Assembly: GCA_963697355.1 (NCBI GenBank)
Contig: CAVONV010000004.1
Coordinates: 124,001 to 188,000 of the forward strand
DNA from: CAVONV01 sp963697355
Lineage (GTDB): Bacteria > Acidobacteriota > Vicinamibacteria > Marinacidobacterales > DATDRI01
Length of the DNA: 64,000 nt
Direction: 5' to 3'
The notes beneath the pieces are model-generated. The model was not told the DNA's origin and made no database searches. It saw only the letters and a program-made list of their open reading frames with translations. Positions 45,401 through 53,461 of this stretch are shown one piece after another (the stretch's first letter is position 1; each line of letters begins with the position of its first letter). Position numbers and translations under genes: made by a program.

Positions 45401-45844
45401 AGACCGTGCTGCGTCTCGCTCAATGCTCGCGCCAGGGGTGTCCTCAGGTAGCTTCTGGGAGAAACCGTAGGGTCGTCCTGCCGGTGTGAATAGGATTGAC
45501 GTCTCGAGAGTCTCACCTTCCTTGAAATGGCGGACGCGCCAGGTGTAGGGGGCAAAGCGGCCTTCGCTAATCATTTTCCGAAAAGCGTCGTTTCCACCGG
45601 CCTCCAACTCGACATAGTTTTGAACGCGGCTATCCAAGCCGAACGACGCGGCCTGCCGAAACTCCGATGGCCCCCACTCTTGCTCTACCGCCATGCTTCG
45701 AGCTGTCGAAAGAGCCATTTCCCGGTCCATGCTGAGGTCCAAACTGACCAAGGGAAAGGCTAGAGGAAAGTAAACGAAGGCCATAGCAGTGGAGGCGACT
45801 GCGACTAGGGTGAATAGAACCCAAAACGAGCGAGATTGGAGCAT
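42461..45844 (-). CDS. Large CPBP-family intramembrane protease with internal duplication
   Basis: 1,127 residues from ATG 45844, preceded by GGAAGAGGAAG. Layout: one membrane helix, an extracytoplasmic domain (about 30-230), a membrane bundle containing the CPBP/Abi site EECLFR (424-429) with histidines in GHANYPAQP (about 465) and LHYAFDV (about 503); then a helix near 605-620, a second extracytoplasmic domain resembling the first (both have paired segments such as APYTWRVRHFKEGE and VPPQWQIRFATFEGD), and a second membrane bundle in which no EExxxR motif is seen. The second half thus looks like a degenerate copy. Known CPBP members include CAAX proteases and bacteriocin-immunity proteins. 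Confidence 0.85.
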   Translation of the reverse strand: MLQSRSFWVLFTLVAVASTAMAFVYFPLAFPLVSLDLSMDREMALSTARSMAVEQEWGPSEFRQAASFGLDSRVQNYVELEAGGNDAFRKMISEGRFAPYTWRVRHFKEGETLETSILFTPAGRPYGFSQKLPEDTPGASIERDAARSVAEQTAIDAWTVDLSEYELVEASQEVRPGGRTDHTFVYRLRNEMIGEGEYRLRLVVGGDHLTALTHFVKVPEAFTRRYQEMRSANDTIANVAGIAIVVFYILGGCLVGSFFLLRHRWVWPRPAFGWGFFIAFLQVLAAINQWPLLWMSYDTALSSESFLMRQAVGLLALFFGMGLLLSLSFMAAEGLTRRAFGNQIRFWKLWSRPVASTPAVAGMTVAGYLLVGLFFAYEVGLYFFSTNWLGWWTPSSALFNPDVLAAHFPWLSSIAISLQAGFWEECLFRAVPIAGAALIGERLGQRRAWIIGAFVLQALIFAAGHANYPAQPAYARVAELAIPSLFFGWIYLRFGLLTAIVLHYAFDVVWFAMPLFVSTAPGVWVDQFMVVMLTLVPLWVVLGARLRHGKWGHLSDDDLNRTWQPAVAAAPAPVPAREKTQGAERKNQAEQRPVIHRFAKRVVLAAGLVLFIAWAFDLDVHTDAPPFKVRRDEAIEVARRAVAARGIVLPDTWRVMTAIRGGVQSSHRFVWEKGGESAYQQLFGSYLVPPQWQIRFATFEGDVAERAEEYHIFLDSDGKLSRFRHQLPEARPGARLSEDEVRQRGVRLTQAQFGARRDGIEEISIKPSKQPHRTDWLVTFAERENYPLDEGEARISVSLEGDEFADAYRWVHIPEEWQRQEREKATRFQIVLALCSFVVAGCFMGGIAGGIIAWSRKQFDRGLFLSSFGLLSGVGLFGLFNSWPAEAFRFQTSQPLERTILTTVGVALVGILISAAAPALIIGFIHGTKSVCQSVARHERSLLGLALGAIFAGITALVRSWTAPSLPKWPDYDPKGAYLPLFQAAFSPLSHFVLAAALLLLLFFLAHRFSRGWTQRKALTVFGLFIFGLALGAFESHGDWVAWIAVGSTTGLLLVGSYLFLFRYALCLVPLAVGMFMVLATLEEGLHRAYTAALPGALLAAILIVWLSILWSGKLQEPRAGPLNNGL

Positions 45845-46219
45845 CTGTCTTCCTCTTCCAACTCTTCCAGGCGAATGCACGTCTCTGCCGGACGGTCAAG
45901 CGGCCAGGTAGTCGAGCAACTGACTAGTCACAGAACGATGGTTTCGTTGAGATGCTCTTTCGAAGCCATGCATTTGCCAACTCGGGAAAGCACAAATGTG
46001 GGCGTCCCGATGATCGGGCCGAGGCCCCACCGCCTCGAACCGCGTAGATTCTGTTCTAACACCGCGAGGAAAACAAGCTGAGGCCGGTGAAGATGGGTCG
46101 AGGGGGTTTTGTGCTCGCGAATTGCGTGCTTTCGTTACTGAAAGACGTGCAAAGCCCCAAGATCTTGTGCTATGCTACAGAGCTTCTTATGTTTGAGACG
46201 ACGTGTTTAGGTTGCTACG
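45845..46219. other. Intergenic region between the CPBP protease and mgtE
   Basis: About 375 bases between divergent genes. Short open frames are present but none has a ribosome-binding site or protein-like composition. A TATGCT about 45 bases before mgtE could be a -10 element; no riboswitch-like magnesium sensor is recognised. Confidence 0.4.
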
Positions 46220-47578
46220 ATGTCGCTGACCAAGACCCCCCATCTTGCCGAGACGCTGCGGAAGTTGCTCGCCCGCGGGGCGGGGCCCAATGCTCTCAAC
46301 ATCTTAAATCGTCTGCATCCCTCTGATATTGCCCAGCTCTTTGGTGAGCTTCCCAACTACCGCAAGGTCGCCTTCGAACTCCTCGTTCAGCACAATCTGA
46401 TTCTCGCTGGTGAGGCCCTGTCTGAGCTTGGACCCCCGAGAGGAGGGGACCTCTTGGCCGGGATGTCCGCCCAGGAGGTTTCGAGAGTGCTGCAAGAGCT
46501 CGATCCAGATGACGCGGCTGAGTTCATTGGGGAGCTCCCGCCCGATCTCCAGGAAGAGATCCTGGGCGCCATGCGGAAGAAAGATGCCGCTGAAGTCGAA
46601 GACCTTCTCAAGTACGACGAGGAGACGGCCGGCCGCATCATGAATCCAAAAGTGTTCTCGTTGAACGAGAATACGACGGTGGGAGAAGCCATTGTTCGTC
46701 TTCAGGACTCCGAAGACCTGGAGATGGTCTTCTATATCTACGTTGTCGATGACCGAAATCATTTGGTGGGAGTACTCTCTTTGAGACAGCTCATCCAGAG
46801 GCGGCCAAATACTCCCATTAAAGACATCATGGTGTCCCAGCTCAAGAGTGTGTCAACGGATACGGATCAAGAAGAGGTCGCTCAGCTCGTGGCGTCTTAC
46901 AACCTGCTGGCTATTCCCGTCGTTGACTCCGAGAACAAGTTGATGGGTTTCATTCCGGTGGATGATGTCATCGACGTTATCAAAGAAGAGGCCACCGAGG
47001 ACATCTACCGGCTCGCGGGTCTGGACGCTTCGGAGCGTGTCTTCAGCTCACCGCGGACTTCGGTGCGGATGCGCATCCCCTGGCTGATCCTCAACTTGGG
47101 CATGGGATTCTTGATTGCCTCGGTCGTCAACTTCTTCGAAAACTCAATACGCCAGTTTGCGGTACTGGCCGTCTTCATGCCCATCGTCCCGCTTCTAGGG
47201 GGGAATGCCGGGACTCAGACTCTCACCGTCATGGTCCGGGGGATCGCTCTCGGCGAGCTCCGATGGTCCAACAGTCGAAGAGCCCTCATCAAGGAAGTGC
47301 TCGTCGGAGCAATGAATGGAATCGTCATCGGCCTCGTTGTGGCATTGGCCGCCGTCGCCTGGAAGGGGAACCCTATTTTGGGGGTCGTACTTGCGTTGTC
47401 GATGTTTGGCACGCTTATCATGGCTGCTATTACAGGGACCCTCGTGCCACTAGCGCTGAGATGGCTAAAAGTGGACCCGGCTCTGGCCTCATCGGTTTTT
47501 GTGACGACATCGACGGATATCATCGGATTCTTGCTGTTCTTAGGGCTGGGGACGATGCTCCTTGGCCGGTTTGCCTGA
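46220..47578 (+). CDS. mgtE: Magnesium transporter MgtE
   Basis: 452 residues. N domain of helical repeats (VSRVLQELDPDDAAEFIGEL), CBS pair (about 135-260, sensing cytoplasmic Mg2+ in known members), then five membrane helices with the pore segment PLLGGNAGTQTLTVMVRGIAL and the aspartate in TSTDIIGFLLFLGLG. Intact; start ATG 46220. Confidence 0.95.
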   Translation: MSLTKTPHLAETLRKLLARGAGPNALNILNRLHPSDIAQLFGELPNYRKVAFELLVQHNLILAGEALSELGPPRGGDLLAGMSAQEVSRVLQELDPDDAAEFIGELPPDLQEEILGAMRKKDAAEVEDLLKYDEETAGRIMNPKVFSLNENTTVGEAIVRLQDSEDLEMVFYIYVVDDRNHLVGVLSLRQLIQRRPNTPIKDIMVSQLKSVSTDTDQEEVAQLVASYNLLAIPVVDSENKLMGFIPVDDVIDVIKEEATEDIYRLAGLDASERVFSSPRTSVRMRIPWLILNLGMGFLIASVVNFFENSIRQFAVLAVFMPIVPLLGGNAGTQTLTVMVRGIALGELRWSNSRRALIKEVLVGAMNGIVIGLVVALAAVAWKGNPILGVVLALSMFGTLIMAAITGTLVPLALRWLKVDPALASSVFVTTSTDIIGFLLFLGLGTMLLGRFA

Positions 47579-47702
47579 AAGACCCTGTGTCCCGCCCACT
47601 CGTCGGCATAGTAACCGGTGATCGGTCGCCGGCTACAGGTTACGCTAAGGACGGTGCCGTGGTCACGATGCGGCGAAGGAACGCGTCGTTCGGATAAACG
47701 CG

Positions 47703-48458
47703 ATGCCTCTTCGCCAATGTGAAGCGTTCGTCTTGAGAACCTATCGGGTGGGTGAAGCCGATAAGGTCGTGGTTTTCCTCACCCGCGAGCTGGGAAAGCT
47801 GCGCGGGTTCGCAAAGGGCGCACGGCGTCCGCGGTCGCGATTCGGTGCCAGCCTGGAGGTAGGCACCGAAGTGGCCTTGACCTTCTTCGAGAAGGAAGTT
47901 CAGGATCTCGTCAGTGTCGACCGTTGTGAGATAGTCCGCTCCGACTTTTTGCGTTTGGGAGATCCGCTCGTTGCATGTACATTAGCGTATTTCACCGATC
48001 TGGTAGATGCCTTCGCGCCGGAGAGAGAGCCCAATGCGAAGCTCTATCGCTTGGTGAAGGCGGCAATGGCGTCTTTGGTCGGTGGTTCCGAGCCCGAGCA
48101 AACCGCTCGTTATTTTGAGGCTTGGCTGCTTCGACTTGGCGGCTTTTACCCGAGAAGGAAGTCCTGTGCGTCCTGCGGCGCGGAGCTTGCCAGAACAGGG
48201 GCGTGCTACAAGGTGGAGGAGTACCGACTCGTTTGCGGGCGTTGTAGCAAAGGCGGTGTCCTCCTTTCGCCCGAGACCGTGGAGTTCCTCCAGCGGATCT
48301 GGCAAGAGCCTCCGCAGTCGCTTCCGCCACCAGTAGGGCAGCAGGTTATTGGAGAATTGGCGGTCTTGCACCGGAAGCTCATTACGCAACAGATCGAAAA
48401 AGAGCTGAGCTCCTATCAGGTCCTTCAGGATCTGATGCGACTGGAACGGAAACGATGA
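47703..48458 (+). CDS. recO: DNA repair protein RecO
   Basis: 251 residues. OB-fold N-terminus (CEAFVLRTYRVGEADKVVVF, GKLRGFAKGARRPRSRFG) and a zinc site with four cysteines in the C-terminal part: CASCGAELARTGACY is followed by VCGRCS, i.e. CxxC and CxxC. RecO loads RecA with RecR on SSB-coated DNA. Its stop overlaps glyQ (ATGA). Confidence 0.95.
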   Translation: MPLRQCEAFVLRTYRVGEADKVVVFLTRELGKLRGFAKGARRPRSRFGASLEVGTEVALTFFEKEVQDLVSVDRCEIVRSDFLRLGDPLVACTLAYFTDLVDAFAPEREPNAKLYRLVKAAMASLVGGSEPEQTARYFEAWLLRLGGFYPRRKSCASCGAELARTGACYKVEEYRLVCGRCSKGGVLLSPETVEFLQRIWQEPPQSLPPPVGQQVIGELAVLHRKLITQQIEKELSSYQVLQDLMRLERKR

Positions 48459-49330
48459 CACTACAAGAACTCATTCTGGAATTGACTTACTTCTGGGCGG
48501 CGCGCGGCGCGATCGTCCACCAGCCTTACGATTTGGAAGTTGGGGCCGGGACGATGCACCCGGAGACCTTTCTTCGGGTGTTGGGACCGGAGCCTTGGAA
48601 TGTCGTCTACGTCCAGCCTTCGCGTCGACCGGCCGATGGCCGATTCGGTGAGAATCCGAACCGACTCTACAAACACCACCAGCTGCAGCTCGTTATGAAG
48701 CCGGCGCCGGAGGATATTCAGGACATGTATCTGGATAGCCTGAAGATCTGTGGTATCGAGCCCAGATACCACGACATCCGGTTCGAGGAAGACAACTGGG
48801 AGTCGCCAACGCTCGGCGCCTGGGGTATCGGTTGGCAGGTGCTTCTCGACGGGTTGGAGATCTCACAGTTTACCTACTTCCAGCAAGCCGGAGGCATCGA
48901 GCTTTCACCCATATCCGTCGAGATTACCTACGGCTTGGAGCGGCTCGACATGTATCTCCAGGACGTCGACGATGTTTACGACCTGGAGTGGGCACCTGGT
49001 GTGTCGTACCGTCAGGTTCGACACCGCGACGAGGTGGAAGGCTCACGTTTCAGTTTCGAGGAGGCCAATGTCGAGATGTGGCGGCGCCACTTCGAGGAGT
49101 ACCGACGCGAGGGAGAACGGCTGTTGGATCAAGGCCTCTATACTATCGCCTATGAGTTTTGTCTCAAGTGTTCACACGCCTTTAACATTCTCGATGCGCG
49201 GGGTGCGGTGTCGGTGAGCGAACGGACCGCCCATATTTTGAAAGTCAGGGACTTGGCTTGTCGAGTGGCCCGTGCCTACGTAGAGGCTGAGCCCTCGAAA
49301 AGTGAAAACGACGAGGAGGCTGCTTTATGA
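48455..49330 (+). CDS. glyQ: Glycyl-tRNA synthetase alpha subunit
   Basis: 291 residues. Class II synthetase motifs: LTYFWAARGAIVHQPYDLEV, AGTMHPETFLRVLGPEPWNV, YVQPSRRPADGRFGENPNRL, QQAGGIELSPISVEITYGLER. Catalyses glycine activation together with GlyS. Overlaps both recO and glyS by ATGA, so the three are coupled. Confidence 0.97.
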   Translation: MTLQELILELTYFWAARGAIVHQPYDLEVGAGTMHPETFLRVLGPEPWNVVYVQPSRRPADGRFGENPNRLYKHHQLQLVMKPAPEDIQDMYLDSLKICGIEPRYHDIRFEEDNWESPTLGAWGIGWQVLLDGLEISQFTYFQQAGGIELSPISVEITYGLERLDMYLQDVDDVYDLEWAPGVSYRQVRHRDEVEGSRFSFEEANVEMWRRHFEEYRREGERLLDQGLYTIAYEFCLKCSHAFNILDARGAVSVSERTAHILKVRDLACRVARAYVEAEPSKSENDEEAAL

Positions 49331-51480
49331 AGTCGCTTCCTTTCTTATGGGAAATCGGCTGTGAAGAACTACCCGCCGGGTGGCTGCCGGGACTACTCGA
49401 GCAATTGAAAGCCAAGTTTTCCAGTGAGCTGGAAAAAGCCGGGCTGGGTGTGGTTCCCGTCGAAGTCTACGGCACTTTGCGAAGGCTCGTCGTCAATGTA
49501 CCCAAGCTCCCCGACAAGCAACCGAACCGTCGTGAAGAGGTGACCGGACCGCCGGAGAGAATCGCGGTTACGGACAAGGACGAATGGAGCGCCGCGGCCT
49601 TGGGTTTCGCGAAGAAGAATCAAATCGAGCCCGGCAAGCTCGAAATTCTCGAAACGCCTAAGGGTCCCTATGTCGGCTTCGTGCGAAAGATCAAAGGACA
49701 GAAGACTTCGGTGCTCCTTCCAGAGCTAATGGCTGCGACCCTTCGCGGTTTGAGCTTCCCCAAATTCATGAACTGGGATGCCGAAATCGCTGATGGAAAG
49801 GGACCCTTTACCTTCGGCCGGCCGATTCGCTGGATGGTCTCCATTTTTGGTCAAACGAGCATTCCGTTCAAAATCAACGTCGGCAACGGCTTCGTCAAAG
49901 CCGGTCGCCGGACCTACGGCCACCGTTTCCTTGCACCGAGAGGGAAGAAAGCGGGTAGCCCGTTCACGGTTACATCTTTTAGCGACTACAAACAAGGGCT
50001 CAAGCGTCACTATGTGATTGTTGATCCCGAAGAACGTCATGCGAAACTCGAGAAAGAAATTGGGAAACTCGAGAAGAAGGCCGGCGCTAAGAGAGCCTCG
50101 AATCTGAGGGGGTTGTCGACGCGTTTTCTTGCCGATCTCGTCGAATGGCCCGGCACTGTTCTTGGAACCTATCCGGAGGAGTTCTCGACGCTTCCCGAAG
50201 ACGTACGTCACACCGTGCTCATTCATCATCAGAAGTATTTGCCTCTGGAGGGAGCTTCTTCTTTTGTTGCCGTGACCAACATGGCGGCGGACCCCAAGCA
50301 TTTCATCCAGACGGGGAGTGAGCGTGTCGTTGTGGCCCGGCTGCGGGACGCCAAGTTCTTCTGGGACGAGGACCTAAAAAAGCCGTTGGGCCGACGCATT
50401 CACGAACTGGCAGGCGTCTCATTTCACGAGAAGCTGGGAACCTACGAAAGCAAGATCGATCGCATTGTTCCCCTAAGTCGCCGGTTGGCTGAGCTGACGG
50501 GCATCGAGGTAGAGCCCGTCGAGAAGGCTGCCGAGTTATCGAAATGCGACCTGACAACCGGCATGGTCGGAGAGTTTCCAGAGCTTCAAGGGATCATGGG
50601 CGGCCTCTACGCCAAGGAGCAGGGTGAGTCGGTGCCGGTCTGGAAAGCCATCTACTCTCACTACCGGCCCATGGGGCTTACGGAGGATGAAGATTTTCCT
50701 TTGAATCGAGAGGGTGCCATCGTCTCCCTTGCTGACAAGCTGGACACTCTTGCGGGGATGTTCTCCGTCGGAGTCGTACCGAGTGGCTCTAGAGATCCCT
50801 TCGGGCTACGACGCGCGGCCCTCGGTGTCGTGAGGTTACTTCTGGAGTCCGAGGAGCGATTGGGTCTCAAGATCGATATCCCACCGCGGGACCTGCTAGT
50901 GGAGGCATTCCGAGGAGTCCACGAACAACTCGGCGGCAGATCGGTACCTGATGCAACCGAGGCGTTACAGGATTTCTTCATCGAGCGGCTTCGCTTCATC
51001 TTTCAGCGTGACTTCCGCTATGATGAGGTGAATGCGGTCTTCGCTTTGGGCCCTCTGGATTTCACTCCAGTCGAGCTTATGAAGCGGCTGGAGGCCGTTG
51101 CCGATCTCAGAGATTCCAAGGACTTCGAAGCTCTTTCCGCTGCTTTCAAGCGCGTTCGTAACATTTTGGCTGCTGAGCAACCCGGGGATGTGGATCCGGA
51201 CCGCTTTGTCGAGAAGGAAGAGCGCAAGCTCTGGGAAGCGTTTCAACAGGTGGAGCCCAAAGCCGCGAAGCACATCGGGAACGGGAACTACGCGAAAGCT
51301 CTCCGAGCCCTTTCGAGCCTCAGGCCACAGGTGGACTCGTTCTTTGATGAAGTCATGGTCATGGCAAAGGAGCCGCGACTTCGTGAGAATCGTTTGGCTC
51401 TTCTCAATTCTCTGGACTTGCTGTTTACTCAAGTGGCCGATCTTTCAGAGATTGTAGCCAGCCCCAAGGCTGACATTTGA
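49327..51480 (+). CDS. glyS: Glycyl-tRNA synthetase beta subunit
   Basis: 717 residues, full length. N-terminal FLWEIGCEELPAGWLPGLLE, then TYGHRFLAP and RHTVLIHHQKYLPLEG-like segments (VRHTVLIHHQKYLPL), an HD-like middle domain, SGSRDPFGLRRAALGVVRLL, and a C-terminal anticodon-binding domain. Partner of GlyQ. Confidence 0.97.
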   Translation: MKSLPFLWEIGCEELPAGWLPGLLEQLKAKFSSELEKAGLGVVPVEVYGTLRRLVVNVPKLPDKQPNRREEVTGPPERIAVTDKDEWSAAALGFAKKNQIEPGKLEILETPKGPYVGFVRKIKGQKTSVLLPELMAATLRGLSFPKFMNWDAEIADGKGPFTFGRPIRWMVSIFGQTSIPFKINVGNGFVKAGRRTYGHRFLAPRGKKAGSPFTVTSFSDYKQGLKRHYVIVDPEERHAKLEKEIGKLEKKAGAKRASNLRGLSTRFLADLVEWPGTVLGTYPEEFSTLPEDVRHTVLIHHQKYLPLEGASSFVAVTNMAADPKHFIQTGSERVVVARLRDAKFFWDEDLKKPLGRRIHELAGVSFHEKLGTYESKIDRIVPLSRRLAELTGIEVEPVEKAAELSKCDLTTGMVGEFPELQGIMGGLYAKEQGESVPVWKAIYSHYRPMGLTEDEDFPLNREGAIVSLADKLDTLAGMFSVGVVPSGSRDPFGLRRAALGVVRLLLESEERLGLKIDIPPRDLLVEAFRGVHEQLGGRSVPDATEALQDFFIERLRFIFQRDFRYDEVNAVFALGPLDFTPVELMKRLEAVADLRDSKDFEALSAAFKRVRNILAAEQPGDVDPDRFVEKEERKLWEAFQQVEPKAAKHIGNGNYAKALRALSSLRPQVDSFFDEVMVMAKEPRLRENRLALLNSLDLLFTQVADLSEIVASPKADI

Positions 51481-51545
51481 GTAAAACTTCTGTTTCCGTT
51501 GGATTCCTGAATTTCCGCTTCCGCCGCCCACTTTTTTCGCCGGCG

Positions 51546-51569
51546 GCTACGGCGAGACCTCGCCGTAGC
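51546..51569. repeat. Hairpin sharing the motif of the 217-bp repeats
   Basis: GCTACGGCGA (51546-51555) and TCGCCGTAGC (51560-51569) with a 4-base loop, followed by TTTAGCGAAGGCGG. The AGCTACGGCG / GTTAGCGAAGGCGG core also occurs in each 217-bp unit at 18180-18613. Confidence 0.75.
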
Positions 51570-51584
51570 TTTAGCGAAGGCGGC

Positions 51585-51614
51585 TTGAGTTCTTGGGTTC
51601 TCGAGTTCTTGATT
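51585..51614. repeat. Degenerate octamer array (TTGAGTTC-type)
   Basis: Units TTGAGTTC-TTGGGTTC-TCGAGTTC-TTGATTAA running into the mutL start codon. Reverse complement of the GAACTCAA array at 23521. Confidence 0.7.
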
Positions 51615-51615
51615 A

Positions 51616-53364
51616 ATGCCCAAAATCAAAGTCTTGTCCGAAGCGCTTGCCAGCCAAATCGCTGCCGGTGAAGTTGTCGAGCGGCCCGCTTCAGTCGTCA
51701 AGGAGTTGGTCGAGAATTCTTTGGACGCCGAGGCCCATTCGGTGTTCGTTCTCATCGAGAAGAGTGGAAAAGACCGTATCCGGGTCGCAGATGACGGCAT
51801 CGGTATGAGTGCCGAGGATGCTCGGCTGGCCATCGAGCGGCATGCCACGAGTAAGCTCGACAACGCTTCCGATCTTTCCAAGATTTTGACGCTTGGTTTC
51901 AGAGGAGAGGCCGTCCCTTCGATCGCTTCGGTCTCTCATTTCCATCTCCAAACCAGAGACGAGGAAAGTCCAGCCGGATACGAAATTGTCGTTGAGGGAG
52001 GAAGAATCATTCGTGAAGGCGAGGCGGGCCTTCCCCGCGGAACGATCATCGAGGTCCGTCGCCTTTTCTTCAATGTCCCTGCCCGTCGGAAGTTCCTGCG
52101 CTCCGAGGTGACCGAGGCTTCCCACATTGCGTCGTTGATGTCGAACCTCGCGGCTTCGTTTCCGGAAGTGCACTTCCGGCTCGAGCACGGAAACCGAACG
52201 ATTCTAGACACACCCGCGGTATCGGACCGGAAAGACAGACTCTATCAAATCGAGGGGAGCTGGATTGAAAGTGCCGTTGCGGTAGAGGAGTCGGTCGGTC
52301 AACTCGAGATTCGTGGTTGGCTCGCTCCTCCTGCCGATGACCGTGGAACCAGCCAGCGCCTCCGTCTCTTCGTCAACGGTAGACCCGTCAAGGATCGGAC
52401 GTTGACCCATGCTGTGATGGAGGCCTACCGGCAGGTATCTTCCAAGACAGGCACCCCGCGAGCTCACGTTTTTCTCCGACTTCCTCCGGACAAGGTGGAC
52501 GTCAACGTTCATCCCGCCAAGACCGAAGTGCGCTTCGTGGACCAACGTTTCGTTCATCAAGCTGTTTTCTCGGTGTTGCGGAACAGATTGGGTGCGGAGG
52601 GGCGGGCCCCTGAGATCTCCGTGACCGGGGGAGCACCAACGTCGCTACTGCATGTTGGCGAGGCCCGCCGCAGCTACACGGCGAGTCATGCCCACCCATT
52701 CGAGCCACAAAACGGGTTGGATATAGCGGAAGCCTTGTTCCGCCCCGAAGAGGGAGCTGAAACCCCTGCCTTTACCGAGTTCGCAACCACTCCGCCCGCA
52801 ATTCTCGGACAGTTTCGGGCGAGCTTCATCATCGCCTCAGATGACAAGGGTGTTTGGCTCGTCGACCAACACGCCGCTCACGAGCGGGTTCTCTATGAAG
52901 AATTGGTCGAGCGACAGAGCAGCCAATCCGCGGAGCAGCAGATCCTGTTGACTCCACTCCACGTTGAATTGACCCCGGCGGAACGTGTCACGATGGAAGA
53001 AGAGCTTTCCCGTTTCACGGCCTACGGATTCGATCTCGAACCTTTTGGCAGCGGAAGTTACGTGATTCGGGCCGTTCCCGCGGTGCTAGCAGGCGATGAC
53101 CCTGTGAAGCTGATCAAGCGAACGTTGTCGGAGCAAGAGCAAGACTGTCCTACATCGACGCTCGGTGAAGCACGGGGAAGGATTGCCGCGCGACTCGCTT
53201 GCCATGCCGCGATCAAAGTCAACATGCCCTTGACGGCGGAGAAGATGCGTTACATTTTGGATCGCCTTTGGCAAGCCAACCAGCCCACCGTTTGTCCTCA
53301 CGGAAGGCCTACCACACTGAGACTCGGGCTCGAGCAAATCGAGAAGCGATTCGGGCGAGCCTAG
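51616..53364 (+). CDS. mutL: DNA mismatch repair protein MutL, endonuclease type
   Basis: 582 residues. GHKL ATPase motifs: ELVENSLDAEA, VADDGIGMSAEDA, LTLGFRGEAVPSIASV. C-terminal dimerisation domain with the metal-binding endonuclease motif DQHAAHERVLYEE (DQHAx2Ex4E), ACHAAIK and CPHGRPTTLRL, so it should nick DNA itself, as in bacteria without MutH. ATG 51616. Intact; the gap to glyS holds a repeat, so it may have its own promoter. Confidence 0.96.
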   Translation: MPKIKVLSEALASQIAAGEVVERPASVVKELVENSLDAEAHSVFVLIEKSGKDRIRVADDGIGMSAEDARLAIERHATSKLDNASDLSKILTLGFRGEAVPSIASVSHFHLQTRDEESPAGYEIVVEGGRIIREGEAGLPRGTIIEVRRLFFNVPARRKFLRSEVTEASHIASLMSNLAASFPEVHFRLEHGNRTILDTPAVSDRKDRLYQIEGSWIESAVAVEESVGQLEIRGWLAPPADDRGTSQRLRLFVNGRPVKDRTLTHAVMEAYRQVSSKTGTPRAHVFLRLPPDKVDVNVHPAKTEVRFVDQRFVHQAVFSVLRNRLGAEGRAPEISVTGGAPTSLLHVGEARRSYTASHAHPFEPQNGLDIAEALFRPEEGAETPAFTEFATTPPAILGQFRASFIIASDDKGVWLVDQHAAHERVLYEELVERQSSQSAEQQILLTPLHVELTPAERVTMEEELSRFTAYGFDLEPFGSGSYVIRAVPAVLAGDDPVKLIKRTLSEQEQDCPTSTLGEARGRIAARLACHAAIKVNMPLTAEKMRYILDRLWQANQPTVCPHGRPTTLRLGLEQIEKRFGRA

Positions 53365-53461
53365 TTAGTTAACGCTGGATCGACCGCAAGACTCGCAATT
53401 CTTTATCTTGGATGGTAGAGACCGGAGCGATCTGCTCCCCAAACGCCGGGACTGACGGCTG

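Noticed and set aside
46087..46219. A magnesium riboswitch (M-box or ykoK) before mgtE
   Set aside because: No recognisable conserved core; the leader is short and unstructured by eye.
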